From Bog-532 sp963775825 (GTDB taxonomy: Bacteria; Actinomycetota; Actinomycetes; Streptosporangiales; Streptosporangiaceae): DNA of 64,000 bases. The notes beneath the pieces were generated by a model. It had not been told where the DNA came from. It saw nothing but the letters and a program-made list of their open reading frames with translations, and searched no databases. The position numbers and the translations under genes are program-made. Positions 52,886 to 62,786 of the stretch are shown here, piece after piece (position 1 is the stretch's first letter; each line of letters opens with the position of its first letter). Where the stretch lies: positions 62,001-126,000 of the forward strand of contig CAVZKY010000061.1 of NCBI GenBank assembly GCA_963775825.1, in the 5' to 3' direction.

Positions 52886-54502
52886 CTAGCGGTTCCGGCG
52901 GCCGGCGCCGGCCGCCGCCGGGCCGGGCTCCGGAGCGAGCCAGCCGCCCGCCGTCAGCAGCCCGACGACGGCCTCCACCGCGTCCTGGCGGCTCATGGCC
53001 GAGGTGTCGAGAACCAGGTCAGCGTCCCTGGGCTCCTCGTACGGATCAGAAATCCCGGTGAAGCTGCCGATCAGCCCGGCCCGGGCCTTCGCGTACAGTC
53101 CTTTGCGGTCCCGGGCCTCGCAGACCTCCAACGGCGTGGCCACATGGACGAGCAGGAAGTCACCGGCTGCGGAAGCCATCTCCCGCACGGTCGCCCGCGC
53201 GGACGCGTACGGCGCGATCGGCGCGCAGATCGCTATCCCACCGTGCCGGGCGACCTCGGCGGCGACATAACCGATGCGCGCGATGTTCAGGTCACGGTCC
53301 GCGCGGGAGAAGGTCAGCCCGGCCGACAGCAGCTGCCGCACCCGGTCGCCGTCGAGCAGGGACACCGTCCGGTTCCCCCGTTCGGCCAGCGCGTCCTGCA
53401 GGTCGCGCGCGACCGTGGACTTGCCGGAACCGGACAGCCCGGTGAAGAAGATGACCAAGCCCCGCTGGCCACGCGGCGGCCGGGCCAGCCGCAGCTCGCG
53501 GGCGACGCCCTCCGGCGTGAACCACGCGGGCAGCGGGTCACCGCGATCGAGCAGGTCGGTGAGCTCGTCGTGGCTCAGCTCGCTGCGCTCCGCTCCGGGC
53601 TCGATCAGGGACAGCGGCCGCCAGACCTCCGGTCTCGGGTCGTAGGCCCAGTCCCCGGCCGAGACCACGGGTATCGGCAGGCCCGGAAGCTGCAGCGGGC
53701 CGTTCCGGCCACCGTTGCCGCTCCGGCCGCTGAGCAGGACGTCGGGCGCGTCGGCGGGGTCGACCAGCAGATGCGTCGCGCCGTACGCGGCGGCCACCAC
53801 GGCCCGCGCCCGCAGCTCGACGCTCGGACCACCGTCCCGGGGCGCGAGTGGGACCGGGACCACCAGCGTCCCGGCCGGCAGGTGCTGGGCGGCGGCAAGC
53901 ACCGCGCGCACCAGCGCGTCCGGCCGGACCACCACGTCCGCGGGCCCGGCGACCAGTGGAAGCAGCAGCAGGCGGGCCTTCATCTGGTCGGCGAGGTGAC
54001 GCAGCTGCCCGATCTGGCGCCGGTGCAGGGCACCGCGGGTCGCGCAGGCCAGGACGGGGCCCGCACCAAGATCGGCCCGAACCTCGGCCGGCTGGCGGCG
54101 CAGCCGCCGGAACGGGCCGTGCTCCGGCTCACGCAGCGACCGTACCGGGCCGGCCAGCCGCCATCCCGCCTGCTCGCCGTGACTGAAGGTGGGCAGCTGC
54201 TCGGTGATCTCGAGCACCGCCAGCGGGGACCCCTCATGGTCCTGCAGGACCAGGTGACGCTCGCCGGGCGTGACCGCGACGGCCGGGACCTCCAGCGTCA
54301 CGGGCACCGGCCATGGCGTCCCGTCCGCCAGCGTGCCGTGCTCGGCGACGGCGGCCAGGTCGGCCGCGGTCAGGTAACCCGCCAGCGGCGCGTACGCTCC
54401 CGAGGTCAGCAGCTCCAGCTCCCCGAGCTGCGCCGCACCGGGGGTCCACGCGGGCCAGTCCGCCAGTTCGCGGGGAAGTCCCGCCACCGCCTCCGCGCTC
54501 AC
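52886..54502 (-). CDS. cysC: Adenylylsulfate kinase with ATP-sulfurylase-like N-terminus
   Basis: 538 residues. The C-terminal kinase (about 345-515) is complete: FFTGLSGSGKSTVARDL, LLDGDRVRQLL, CEARDRKGLYAKARAG. It makes PAPS from APS. Residues 1-340 have the ATP-sulfurylase fold (GAYAPLAGYLTAADLA, LQDHEGSPLAVLEI), but the catalytic QTRNPLHRAH-like site reads ATRGALHRRQ: the second His is Gln and Asn/Pro are lost. The N-terminal activity is therefore doubtful. Separate CysD/CysN are not in the window. A palindrome lies upstream (54629-54644). Confidence 0.88.
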   Translation of the reverse strand: MSAEAVAGLPRELADWPAWTPGAAQLGELELLTSGAYAPLAGYLTAADLAAVAEHGTLADGTPWPVPVTLEVPAVAVTPGERHLVLQDHEGSPLAVLEITEQLPTFSHGEQAGWRLAGPVRSLREPEHGPFRRLRRQPAEVRADLGAGPVLACATRGALHRRQIGQLRHLADQMKARLLLLPLVAGPADVVVRPDALVRAVLAAAQHLPAGTLVVPVPLAPRDGGPSVELRARAVVAAAYGATHLLVDPADAPDVLLSGRSGNGGRNGPLQLPGLPIPVVSAGDWAYDPRPEVWRPLSLIEPGAERSELSHDELTDLLDRGDPLPAWFTPEGVARELRLARPPRGQRGLVIFFTGLSGSGKSTVARDLQDALAERGNRTVSLLDGDRVRQLLSAGLTFSRADRDLNIARIGYVAAEVARHGGIAICAPIAPYASARATVREMASAAGDFLLVHVATPLEVCEARDRKGLYAKARAGLIGSFTGISDPYEEPRDADLVLDTSAMSRQDAVEAVVGLLTAGGWLAPEPGPAAAGAGRRNR

Positions 54503-54628
54503 GTCTGCCTCACTCCCGCCAGGGCTATTTCTGCGTGCGGGGATAGGCCGACCGCAGCTGCGTGCCCCGTCTCCGGCCGCCCGGCGTCACCGGCATGCGG
54601 CTGTCTGCCGCGCCCCACACGTCCTCTG

Positions 54629-54644
54629 CCGTATAACCATACGG
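54629..54644. promoter_or_regulatory. 16-bp palindrome upstream of cysC (possible operator)
   Basis: CCGTAT and ATACGG with a 4-nt spacer, perfect arms. It lies about 127 nt before the cysC start in an AT-richer patch, where a promoter is expected. The factor is unknown. Confidence 0.4.
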
Positions 54645-54704
54645 ATGACCGCGTCATGTCCGTGACCGTAACGTCAGTGTTCGTGCCGTGATAACCCGTC
54701 CTCT

Positions 54705-54731
54705 GCCGCACCCGCCCGCGGCGGGTGCGGC
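54705..54731. terminator. Hairpin in the cysC-mfd spacer
   Basis: GCCGCACCCGC pairs with GCGGGTGCGGC across a 5-nt loop. No gene ends next to it on either strand, so it may be an attenuator or insulator and not a true terminator. Confidence 0.35.
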
Positions 54732-55051
54732 TCCCTTATCGTGGCCGGCCTAGGAGAGCCCGGCAAGCCTCGCGGCCTGCCAAACCAAGGCAGGGCCCGG
54801 ACGGCAAATGCGCGGGCGAACCAGGGCAGCCAGCGCGCAAACCAGGCCGCGCGGGACGTAAACTCGAAGGGTCGTGACAGAGCATGACCCCCCGTCTCCA
54901 CCAGGTGCGGGAGTCTCACGCATGCCCGGGACGTCCCGAATACCCAGCCGCCATCACCGTTACGTGAACGCCGCCACCTCTGCGCGGCCGGGCGCTGGGC
55001 CGCAACCGACCCAGGGCGTCACCAACCCCATGCCGTTGACCCAAGGACACC

Positions 55052-58000
55052 ATGAGTCTTGCCGGAATCCTCAGCATCGTCGCGGACGATCCGCGACTGA
55101 GCCGTGCGTTCGAGACGGGAGCCGCCCCGGCTGACGGGTCCGGGGCCGCCGCCTCGGACGGCACTGATCTGAACGGCACCGATCTGATCGCGCCGCCGGC
55201 GCTGCGGCCGGTGCTCACCGCCGCCATCACTGCCCGGCTCGGGCGGTTCGTCCTGGCCGTGACCGCGACGGCGCGTGAGGCCGAGGACCTGGCCGCGGCG
55301 CTGGGCTCCTTCCTGCCCGAAAGCAGCGTCGCCTGCTTCCCGGGCTGGGAGACCCTGCCGCACGAGCGCCTTTCGCCCCGTTCCGACACCGTTGGGCAGC
55401 GGATCGCGGTGCTGCGCCGCCTGGCGCACCCGGACATCGCGGACGACGCGGCGGGACCGCTCTCGGTGGTCGTGGCGCCGGTCAGGTGCCTGCTCCAGCC
55501 CATCGTGGCCGGTCTGGGGGACCTGGAGCCGGTCCGGTTGCGGGCGGGTGACACCTGTGACCCGGACGAGCTGCTGACCCGGCTGGTCGAGATCGGCTAC
55601 GCACGCGAGGACCTGGTCGGACGGCGCGGCGACGTCGCCGTCCGGGGCGGCATCATCGACGTGTTCTCACCCACCGACGAGCACCCGGTACGCATCGAGT
55701 TCTTCGGGGACACCGTCGAGGAGATCCGCTACTTCAAGGTCGCCGATCAGCGCAGCCTGGGCGAGGCACCGCACGGCCTGTGGGCCCCGCCCTGCCGGGA
55801 ACTGCTGCTGACGCCGGCGGTGCGGGACCGGGCCAAGGAGCTGGCCGCCGAGTATCCAGGTCTGTCCGAGGTGCTCGGCAAGCTCGCGGACGGGATCGCC
55901 GTCGAGGGCATGGAGGCGTTCGCGCCGGTCCTGGCCGACCGGATGGACCTGCTGACCGACTACCTGCCTGCGGACGGCATCCTGGTGGCCTGCGACCCTG
56001 AGCGCATCCGCGCCCGGGCCGAGGAACTGGTCAGCACCAGCCGCGAATTCCTGGACGCGTCCTGGGTGAACGCTGCGGCGGGCGGCCACGCGCCGATCGA
56101 TCTGGGCGCCGCCGCCTTTCAGCCCATCGCCCGGGTGCGCGACGCGGCCAGGGCCCGCCAGTTGCCGTGGTGGACGATCGAGCCGTTCGGTGCCACGGCG
56201 GATGACTCGGACGGGTCGGAGGACCCCGGGCGCAGTTCGTTCGGGATCGAAGCCACCCCGGCGCGAAGCTATCGCGGCGCTCTAGACAGCATGATCGCGG
56301 ACATACGCGGCTGGCTCTCGGACGGCTGGCGGGTCGTCCTGGTCACCGAGGGGCACGGCCCGGCGCAGCGGCTGACCGAGATGCTGCGCGGCGAGGGTCT
56401 GGGGGCCCGCCGGGAGGAGCTGGAGGCGCCCCCCGAGCTGGCCGTGCCGTACGTGACGACCGGCCTGCTGGAGCACGGGTTCACCTGGCCGTCGGTCAAG
56501 CTGGCCGTGCTGACGGAAAACGACCTGGCCGGACAGTCGGGCAGCCGCTCCAGCACCAAGGACATGCGCCGGATGCCCAGCCGGCGCCGCGGCGGCGTCG
56601 ACCCGCTGCAGCTGACCCCGGGCGACTACGTGGTGCACGAGCAGCACGGCGTCGGCCGGTACCTGGAGATGACCAGCCGCACCGCGGCGGGCGCGACCCG
56701 GGAGTACCTGGTCATCGAGTACGCGCCCAGCAAGCGCGGGCAGCCGCCGGACCGGCTCTACGTGCCGAGCGATCAGCTCGACGAAGTGACCAAGTACTCC
56801 GGGGGCGAGGCGCCGAGCCTGCACCGGCTGGGCGGGGCGGACTGGGCTAAGGCCAAGGGACGGGCGCGCAAGGCCGTCCGCCAGATCGCGGCGGAGCTGA
56901 TCCGCCTGTACTCGGCCAGGACCGCGTCCCCGGGGCACGCCTTCGGCCCCGACACGCCGTGGCAGCGGGAGCTGGAGGACGCCTTCCCCTACGTGGAGAC
57001 GGGCGACCAGCTCGCGGCCATCGACGAGGTGAAGGCCGACATGCAGCAGCCGATCCCGATGGACCGGCTGATCTGCGGCGACGTTGGTTACGGTAAGACG
57101 GAGATCGCGGTGCGGGCTGCGTTCAAGGCCGTCCAGGACGGCTTGCAGGTCGCGGTGCTCGTGCCGACGACCCTGCTCGTCCAGCAGCACTTCTCGACGT
57201 TCAGCGAACGGTACGCTCCGTTCCCGGTCACGGTGCGCGCGCTGTCCAGGTTCCAGAGCCCCGCCGAGAGCGCGGAAACCCTCCGCGAGCTGGCCGCCGG
57301 GAACGTCAACGTGGTCATCGGCACGCATAAGCTGCTGTCGCCGGAGACCCGCTTCAAGCGGCTCGGTCTCGTGGTCATCGACGAGGAGCAGCGCTTCGGG
57401 GTGGAGCACAAGGAGTACCTGAAGCGGCTGCGGACCGAGGTGGACGTGCTGAGCATGTCGGCGACGCCGATCCCGCGCACCCTGGAAATGGGGGTGGCGG
57501 GTATCCGGCAGATGTCGACGATCCTGACCCCGCCGGAGGAGCGGCACCCGGTGCTGACCTTTGTCGGGCCTTACGATGAGCGGCAGATCGCGGCCGCGGT
57601 CCGGCGCGAGCTGCTCCGCGACGGCCAGGTCTTCTTCGTGCACAACCGGGTGGCCTCGATCGGCAAGGTCGCGGCCCGGATCGCCGAGCTGGTTCCCGAG
57701 GCCAGAGTCGCGGTCGCGCACGGCCAGATGAACGAGCACACGCTCGAGAACATCATGGTGGACTTCTGGGACGGCAAGTACGACGTGCTGGTGGCGACCA
57801 CCATCGTCGAGTCCGGCCTGGACATCCCGAACGCCAACACCCTCATCGTGGACCGCGCGGACACCTACGGCCTGTCTCAGCTGCACCAGCTGCGCGGCCG
57901 GGTGGGGCGCGGCCGGGAACGCGCCTACGCCTATTTCCTCTACCCGCCCGAGCGGACCCTGACCGAGACCGCGCACGAGCGGCTCGCGACCGTGGCCCAG

Positions 58001-58717
58001 CACACCGAGATGGGGGCCGGCATGTACGTGGCCCTCAAGGACCTGGAGATCCGCGGCGCGGGCAACCTGCTCGGCGGCGAGCAGTCAGGCCACATCGCGG
58101 GCGTCGGGTTCGACCTGTACGTCCGGATGATCGGCGAGGCGGTCAACGAGCTCAAGGGCGACGGCCCGGCCGACCGGCCGGAGGTCCGGGTCGAGCTGCC
58201 GGTGAACGCGCACATCCCGCACGACTACCTGCCCGGCGAGCGGCTTCGGCTGGAGGCCTATACGCGGATCGCGGCGATCGACTCTGACCGCGACGTCAGT
58301 GCGGTCGCTGACGAGCTGACCGACCGGTATGGCCCGCTCCCTGGGCCCGTGCTCAACCTGCTGGAGGTCGCACGGCTGCGGGCCCGGGCGCGCCGGGCCG
58401 GCCTGACCGACATCACGCTCCAGGGCAACCACGTCCGGTTCGCCCCGGTAGAGCTACCCGATTCCCGGCAGGTCCGGGTGCAGCGACTGTACCCGAGGAC
58501 ACTGCTCAAGCCGGCAGTGCGTACGATGCTGGTGCCGGTGCCGAAAGCGGCACCCGGTTCGTCCAGGGCCGCCGCCACGTCCGGCGCGGCACAGGGCCGG
58601 GCCGTGGCCACAGCGGCGCCAACCGCCATCGGCGGCGAGCCGCTGCGGGACCGGGACATGCTCGCCTGGTGTACCGAGCTAATCGACGCTGTGTTCGGTC
58701 AGCCGGCGCAGGGATGA
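55052..58717 (+). CDS. mfd: Transcription-repair coupling factor Mfd
   Basis: 1221 residues. UvrB-like N-terminal part, RNA polymerase-interacting domain (PGDYVVHEQHGVGRYLEM), and the RecG-like translocase: Walker A GDVGYGKTEIAVRAAF, VIGTHKLLSPET, DEEQRFGVEHKEYLK, SATPIPRTLEMG and QLHQLRGRVGRGRERAYAY. C-terminal TRCF domain LPVNAHIPHDYLPGERLRLE. It removes RNA polymerase stalled at lesions and recruits UvrA. The uninterrupted 3.6 kb frame contrasts with the broken genes elsewhere. Confidence 0.97.
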   Translation: MSLAGILSIVADDPRLSRAFETGAAPADGSGAAASDGTDLNGTDLIAPPALRPVLTAAITARLGRFVLAVTATAREAEDLAAALGSFLPESSVACFPGWETLPHERLSPRSDTVGQRIAVLRRLAHPDIADDAAGPLSVVVAPVRCLLQPIVAGLGDLEPVRLRAGDTCDPDELLTRLVEIGYAREDLVGRRGDVAVRGGIIDVFSPTDEHPVRIEFFGDTVEEIRYFKVADQRSLGEAPHGLWAPPCRELLLTPAVRDRAKELAAEYPGLSEVLGKLADGIAVEGMEAFAPVLADRMDLLTDYLPADGILVACDPERIRARAEELVSTSREFLDASWVNAAAGGHAPIDLGAAAFQPIARVRDAARARQLPWWTIEPFGATADDSDGSEDPGRSSFGIEATPARSYRGALDSMIADIRGWLSDGWRVVLVTEGHGPAQRLTEMLRGEGLGARREELEAPPELAVPYVTTGLLEHGFTWPSVKLAVLTENDLAGQSGSRSSTKDMRRMPSRRRGGVDPLQLTPGDYVVHEQHGVGRYLEMTSRTAAGATREYLVIEYAPSKRGQPPDRLYVPSDQLDEVTKYSGGEAPSLHRLGGADWAKAKGRARKAVRQIAAELIRLYSARTASPGHAFGPDTPWQRELEDAFPYVETGDQLAAIDEVKADMQQPIPMDRLICGDVGYGKTEIAVRAAFKAVQDGLQVAVLVPTTLLVQQHFSTFSERYAPFPVTVRALSRFQSPAESAETLRELAAGNVNVVIGTHKLLSPETRFKRLGLVVIDEEQRFGVEHKEYLKRLRTEVDVLSMSATPIPRTLEMGVAGIRQMSTILTPPEERHPVLTFVGPYDERQIAAAVRRELLRDGQVFFVHNRVASIGKVAARIAELVPEARVAVAHGQMNEHTLENIMVDFWDGKYDVLVATTIVESGLDIPNANTLIVDRADTYGLSQLHQLRGRVGRGRERAYAYFLYPPERTLTETAHERLATVAQHTEMGAGMYVALKDLEIRGAGNLLGGEQSGHIAGVGFDLYVRMIGEAVNELKGDGPADRPEVRVELPVNAHIPHDYLPGERLRLEAYTRIAAIDSDRDVSAVADELTDRYGPLPGPVLNLLEVARLRARARRAGLTDITLQGNHVRFAPVELPDSRQVRVQRLYPRTLLKPAVRTMLVPVPKAAPGSSRAAATSGAAQGRAVATAAPTAIGGEPLRDRDMLAWCTELIDAVFGQPAQG

Positions 58718-58739
58718 GCCAGGGACAGGACAGTTGGGC

Positions 58740-59462
58740 ATGAGAAGGGACATCGTTGTGCGCCGCACCCGGATCAGGACCGCGACCGCGGTCAAGGCTG
58801 CCGTCGTCGCTGCCGCCTTTGGCGGGCTGATCGCCGGCTGCGCGCCCGTCCAGCTGGGTGCGGCGGCGACCGTGGGCAGCGACCGGATCTCTACCAGCCA
58901 GCTCGACAGCCAGGTCGCGGCGCTGAGCCAGGCGGCCAAGCCGTACTCCAGCGCGGTACAGCTCACCGCGGCCCAGCTGCCCAAGGACGTGCTGAGCTGG
59001 CTGATCCGATTCCAGATCCGGGAGGATCTGGCCACGCGGGAGCACATCAGCGTGACCCGCGGCCAGACCGAGCAGGCGCTGGCGGACATTTACGCGCAGG
59101 CGCAGGCCCAGGCGCAGCAGCAGGGGATCAGCAACGTGAGCCTCGACGAGCTGGCCGTGGCCAACGGCCTGCCGCCGAGCCTGCTGGCTGAACTGGGCCG
59201 CTACCAGGCCATCGAGATCGCCTATGCCGAGGCCCGCAACGGCGGCAAGCTGCCGACCAGCTCAGCGGCGGTCAGCTCGATCACCAAGCAGTTCAACCTG
59301 GCCCAGTGTCATACCTACAAGGCCGAGACCGTTCACGTCAGCCCCCAGTTCGGCACCATGAACTACACGCAGGACTCGGTGGTGGCCGCCCCCGACACGC
59401 TGTCCCGCGCCGCGGGCGCGGCGACCAAGCCGTCCACCTCCGGGCTGTCGCCATCGTGCTGA
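58740..59462 (+). CDS. SurA N-terminal-domain lipoprotein
   Basis: 240 residues from ATG 58740 (GTG 58758 possible). Signal peptide with lipobox GLIAGC at about 33, after a basic start. The SurA-like helical region follows: VGSDRISTSQLDSQVAALSQ, LPKDVLSWLIRFQIREDLAT and AQAQAQAQQQ. Two Cys remain at the end (QC, SC). Position between mfd and mazG is typical of actinobacteria. The PPIase domain is absent, so it is a chaperone-like lipoprotein. Confidence 0.85.
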   Translation: MRRDIVVRRTRIRTATAVKAAVVAAAFGGLIAGCAPVQLGAAATVGSDRISTSQLDSQVAALSQAAKPYSSAVQLTAAQLPKDVLSWLIRFQIREDLATREHISVTRGQTEQALADIYAQAQAQAQQQGISNVSLDELAVANGLPPSLLAELGRYQAIEIAYAEARNGGKLPTSSAAVSSITKQFNLAQCHTYKAETVHVSPQFGTMNYTQDSVVAAPDTLSRAAGAATKPSTSGLSPSC

Positions 59463-59570
59463 CTGGCGCGGACGGCCCGGCGGGATCGGCCATCCCGGCG
59501 GAGCCAGGCCGGATCGGCGGAGCCGGCGGGATCGCGGGAACGCGGGACCGCTGGCCAACTGATCCTCCTG

Positions 59571-60710
59571 GTGACGAGCCCGCGCGTCGCGCCCGGTCTG
59601 CTGACCCTCAGCGCCTGGGACACGCTGCGCGGCGCGGCGCGGGTGCTGTCCGGCAGCGCGGACCACCCGCAGCTTCCGGCTCTCGCGGACGCCGGGATCA
59701 CCGCTGACATCCTGGTCCGTCCCCCTTCGGCGGGCCGGTTTCGGCGGGGTCCGGTGCCGGTCCGCTTCAACCCGGCTGTTTCTTCGTCGGCTGGCCTTGC
59801 TCCGGCCGGCCCCGGCCCGGTCTCCGCCGCCCGGCCCGAGGGGCAGCTGGCCCGGTTGCTCGCGGCTGCCGCGGCGCAGGCGAACGGGCCGGTGGTCTGG
59901 CTGGCCGGCGGCCCGGCGCGCCCCGCGCTCGGCACCGGCACGGCTGACGGCACAGGCGCGCTGCTGAGCGCGCTCAGCGAGCTGGAGCCGCCCGCCCCGG
60001 CGGTGACGGTCCTGGTGGGCGCGGCCGACCTGCCCGGCGCCCGGCTGCTGGATCTCGTGGCCACCATGGCAATCCTGCGCGCCGAGTGCCCCTGGGATGC
60101 TAAGCAGACCCACGAGTCGCTCGCGCCGCATCTGCTGGAGGAGCCCTACGAGGCGCTCGAGGCGCTGGAGAGCGGCGATCAGCGTGCCTTGCGCGAGGAG
60201 CTGGGTGACGTCCTGCTCCAGGTCGTCTTCCACGCCCAGGTCGCTTCGGAGCGGGACGACGGCACGGGGTACACCGTCGACGAGATCGCGGACGGCATCG
60301 TGGCCAAGCTCGTGCGCCGGCACCCGCACGTGTTCGCCGACGTGGCCGTCTCCGGTGCCAACGAGGTCACGCAGAACTGGGACGCGATCAAAAAGGCGGA
60401 GCGGGCCGAGAAGGCCGCGCCGGGCGACGCGGCCGCCTCGGCCCTGGACGGAGTGCCGTTCGGCCAGCCCGCCCTGGCCCTGGCCGCCCAACTGCAGCGC
60501 CGGGCCGCCCGGGCCGCCATCCCGCCGGAACTGGCTCACGCCGGGCCCGACGGCGGTGATCCGGGCACCGAGCTGGGGGACCGGCTGTTCGGCCTGGTCG
60601 CCGCGGCCCGGGCCGAAGGCCTCGACCCGGAGGCGGAGCTGCGCGCGGCCGCCCGGCGCTACACCGAGCGGGTCCGGGCCTGGGAACAGGCCCGAACCGG
60701 CGGCCGGTGA
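59571..60710 (+). CDS. mazG: MazG-family nucleoside triphosphate pyrophosphohydrolase
   Basis: 379 residues from GTG 59571. The first 170 residues are an Ala/Pro-rich non-conserved part that resembles the tetrapyrrole-methylase-type N-domain of the family only loosely. The MazG domain begins at about 163 (LLDLVATMAILRAECPWDAK) with metal ligands in LEEPYEALEALE and EELGDVLLQVVFHAQ. The second half carries the DEIADGIVAKLVRRHPHVF motif. It hydrolyses NTPs, especially damaged dNTPs, to NMP and PPi. Confidence 0.92.
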   Translation: MTSPRVAPGLLTLSAWDTLRGAARVLSGSADHPQLPALADAGITADILVRPPSAGRFRRGPVPVRFNPAVSSSAGLAPAGPGPVSAARPEGQLARLLAAAAAQANGPVVWLAGGPARPALGTGTADGTGALLSALSELEPPAPAVTVLVGAADLPGARLLDLVATMAILRAECPWDAKQTHESLAPHLLEEPYEALEALESGDQRALREELGDVLLQVVFHAQVASERDDGTGYTVDEIADGIVAKLVRRHPHVFADVAVSGANEVTQNWDAIKKAERAEKAAPGDAAASALDGVPFGQPALALAAQLQRRAARAAIPPELAHAGPDGGDPGTELGDRLFGLVAAARAEGLDPEAELRAAARRYTERVRAWEQARTGGR

Positions 60711-60835
60711 GCCGAACCGCCGGGCCAGGACGCGGCGGGTAAGCGGGGTAAACCGGCGGCGAGTGCTGTGCGTCACCTACATAAAGGCGTCATTTCCATC
60801 CGTAACGGGTGGATAGGGCAGGCGCCGGCTGACAG

Positions 60836-62688
60836 GTGATGAAGCCGATGCGGGCGTTGCGCAGGACCGGGGCCACGCTGGCCCTTCTGTTCGCGGCGGT
60901 ATTCGCCGCGTGGCGGGTGGCGGCCTGGCCGGGGCCGCTACGGTTTCCGGGCCGTCCGCGAACGCGGCCCGCCGTAGCTCCGGCCAGTACCGCGGGCGCG
61001 GCCAGTACCGCGGGCGCGGCCGGCGCGGGCGCGGCGTACCGCGGCACGGCGCGGCTGCCACGGGCGCGGCGGCTGGCGGGGCTCGTCGCCGGTCGCGCCG
61101 ACTGTCGTCACGTTCGCCTGGGGTGGCGGTAACGCCAGCCAGATGGCCAGCCTGGACCTGTTCGCGCGGTACGGCATGCACGCCACCTACTACATCCCCT
61201 CGGGTTTGGTGTGCTTCCCCAGCAAGACCATGAACTGTGCCACGTCCCAGTACCTGACCCTGCCGGACGCCCGGAAGATCGCGGCCGCCGGGAACGAGAT
61301 CGGCGGCCTGACCGTCTCCCACATCTCGCTGGACACCAGCGTGCCCACCGCGGAGGCCCAGCGCGAGATCTGTGACGACCGGGTCAACCTGCTCCGTTGG
61401 GGCTTCCCCGTCACCGACTTCGCCTACCCGTTCACGGCGGCCCAGCCGCGTATCGAGTCGCTGGTCAGCCGCTGTGGCTACAACAGCGGGCTGGGGGCAG
61501 GCCAGGTCGCGGCGGCCGGAGCATGCCTTAGCTGCGGCGTATACGCGGAGACCATCCCGCCGCGCAATCCCTTCCTGATCCGGGCGCCCATCGAGGTGAA
61601 CACGTGTCGGCGGTGCACTGGACGCCAGCCACGTTCGAGTCGATCGTGCAGACCGCACAGCACCACGGCGGAGGCTGGGTCGTCTTCCTGATCCACGACA
61701 TCTGCCCGGCGTACTGCACCTACGGCATAACCAGTACGCAGCTCACCCAGGTACTGTCCTGGATTCATGGCCAGCGCGATTCCGGGCTGAAGGTCGAGAC
61801 GGTGCACCAGGTCATCGGGGGCGCGGTGAAACCCGCCGTGGCCGGGCCGGCCCCGGCCCCGATCGGCGGTACTGGGGTGGCCAACGCTGACCTCGCGGCT
61901 GCCGCCGGCAGCTATCCCGCGCGTTTCCAGCCCGCCCATTACGGCGACAACCGGGCCAGTTTCAGCTATCAGCCGAGCGGCGGTCCGGGCGGCTCCGCGA
62001 CCGAGACGGTCAGCTTGACCGGCGCGCAATCGGGTGACGCGAAGCTTCTGCAGGAAACGGATCTGGGCAGTGCGCGCCGCCGGTCACGGCCGGCCGCAGT
62101 TATGCCGTCGGGGCCTGGTACAGATCGACGACGCCGACGGAGTTTGATCTGTACTACCGGAATCAGATCGGGGTCTGGTCCTACTGGATCACCGGCGTCA
62201 GCTTCCCGGCCTCAGCGACGTGGAAACACGTATCGTGGACGACCCCGCCTGCACCGCCCGGTGCGACCGCGATCAGCTTCGGCCTGGCCGTCGGTCAGGT
62301 CGGGCAGGTCACTACGACCGGCTACAGTCTGGCCGCGGCTCCCCCGGATCACGTGAAGACGCTTACCTTCGTCGTGATCGGACTACTGATCAGCGCCCCG
62401 TTCATCGGCTGGAGGCTTTGGCGGCCCAGGCCTGCTGGCGCGTCCAGGCGTAACGCTTCCGGCCAGCCCGGCGGAGCCGAAGGGCAGCCGGGCGCCCGCC
62501 AGCCTGCCGGACTGGCCAGCCACGGCGCTGCGGGGCGGCGATGGATGGACGCTCCGCCCGCGCATCAGGTCGTCGTGGGCCCGGAAACTGACGCGGCCGC
62601 TGACGCAACGGCCAGGGCTGATCCTGGCTCCGGGAACGTCCCGCCGCCCGCGACGCCGACGGGTCCGGACGCCGGGCCGCCCAGTTGA
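60836..62688 (+). pseudogene. Polysaccharide-deacetylase-like surface protein, several frame breaks
   Basis: Pieces in three frames make one protein of about 615 residues. A signal-like start (LRRTGATLALLFAAVFAAWR, frame from 60836), a deacetylase-like domain (TFAWGGGNASQMASLDLFA, EIGGLTVSHISL, NLLRWGFPVTDFAYPF), then VHWTPATFESIVQTAQHHGG and VVFLIHDICPAY. A lectin-like domain with AVGAWYRSTTPTEFDLYYRN follows, then a membrane helix (62353-62420). Breaks at about 61040-61083, 61603-61606 and 62069-62076. The DD and first His of the NodB site are absent (FAWGGG; EIGGLTVSH), so catalysis is doubtful even if intact. Confidence 0.7.
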
Positions 62689-62739
62689 GCGAATGAGGTA
62701 GCGAGAACCGTCCAAATGTGGGAGCCGTATCAGGCCCCC

Positions 62740-62765
62740 CGGTACCTAGGGTTTCGCCGGTACCG
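62740..62765. repeat. Short inverted repeat before the second deacetylase gene
   Basis: CGGTACC and GGTACCG, perfect 7-bp arms with 12 nt between, located 22 nt before the GTG start. It could be an operator or mRNA hairpin. Confidence 0.35.
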
Positions 62766-62786
62766 AGCGCGAAGGGGGCCGAGAAC

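Larger units (their letters stand above)
54503..55051. other. Intergenic region between cysC and mfd
   Basis: About 550 nt. It contains a palindrome (54629-54644), an 11-bp-stem hairpin (54705-54731) and no convincing gene; low-quality open frames on both strands were rejected. It must hold the promoters of cysC (minus) and mfd (plus). Confidence 0.5.

Noticed and set aside
56282..58003. Minus-strand open frame of 573 codons
   Set aside because: Antisense shadow of mfd, His/Arg/Gly-rich without motifs.
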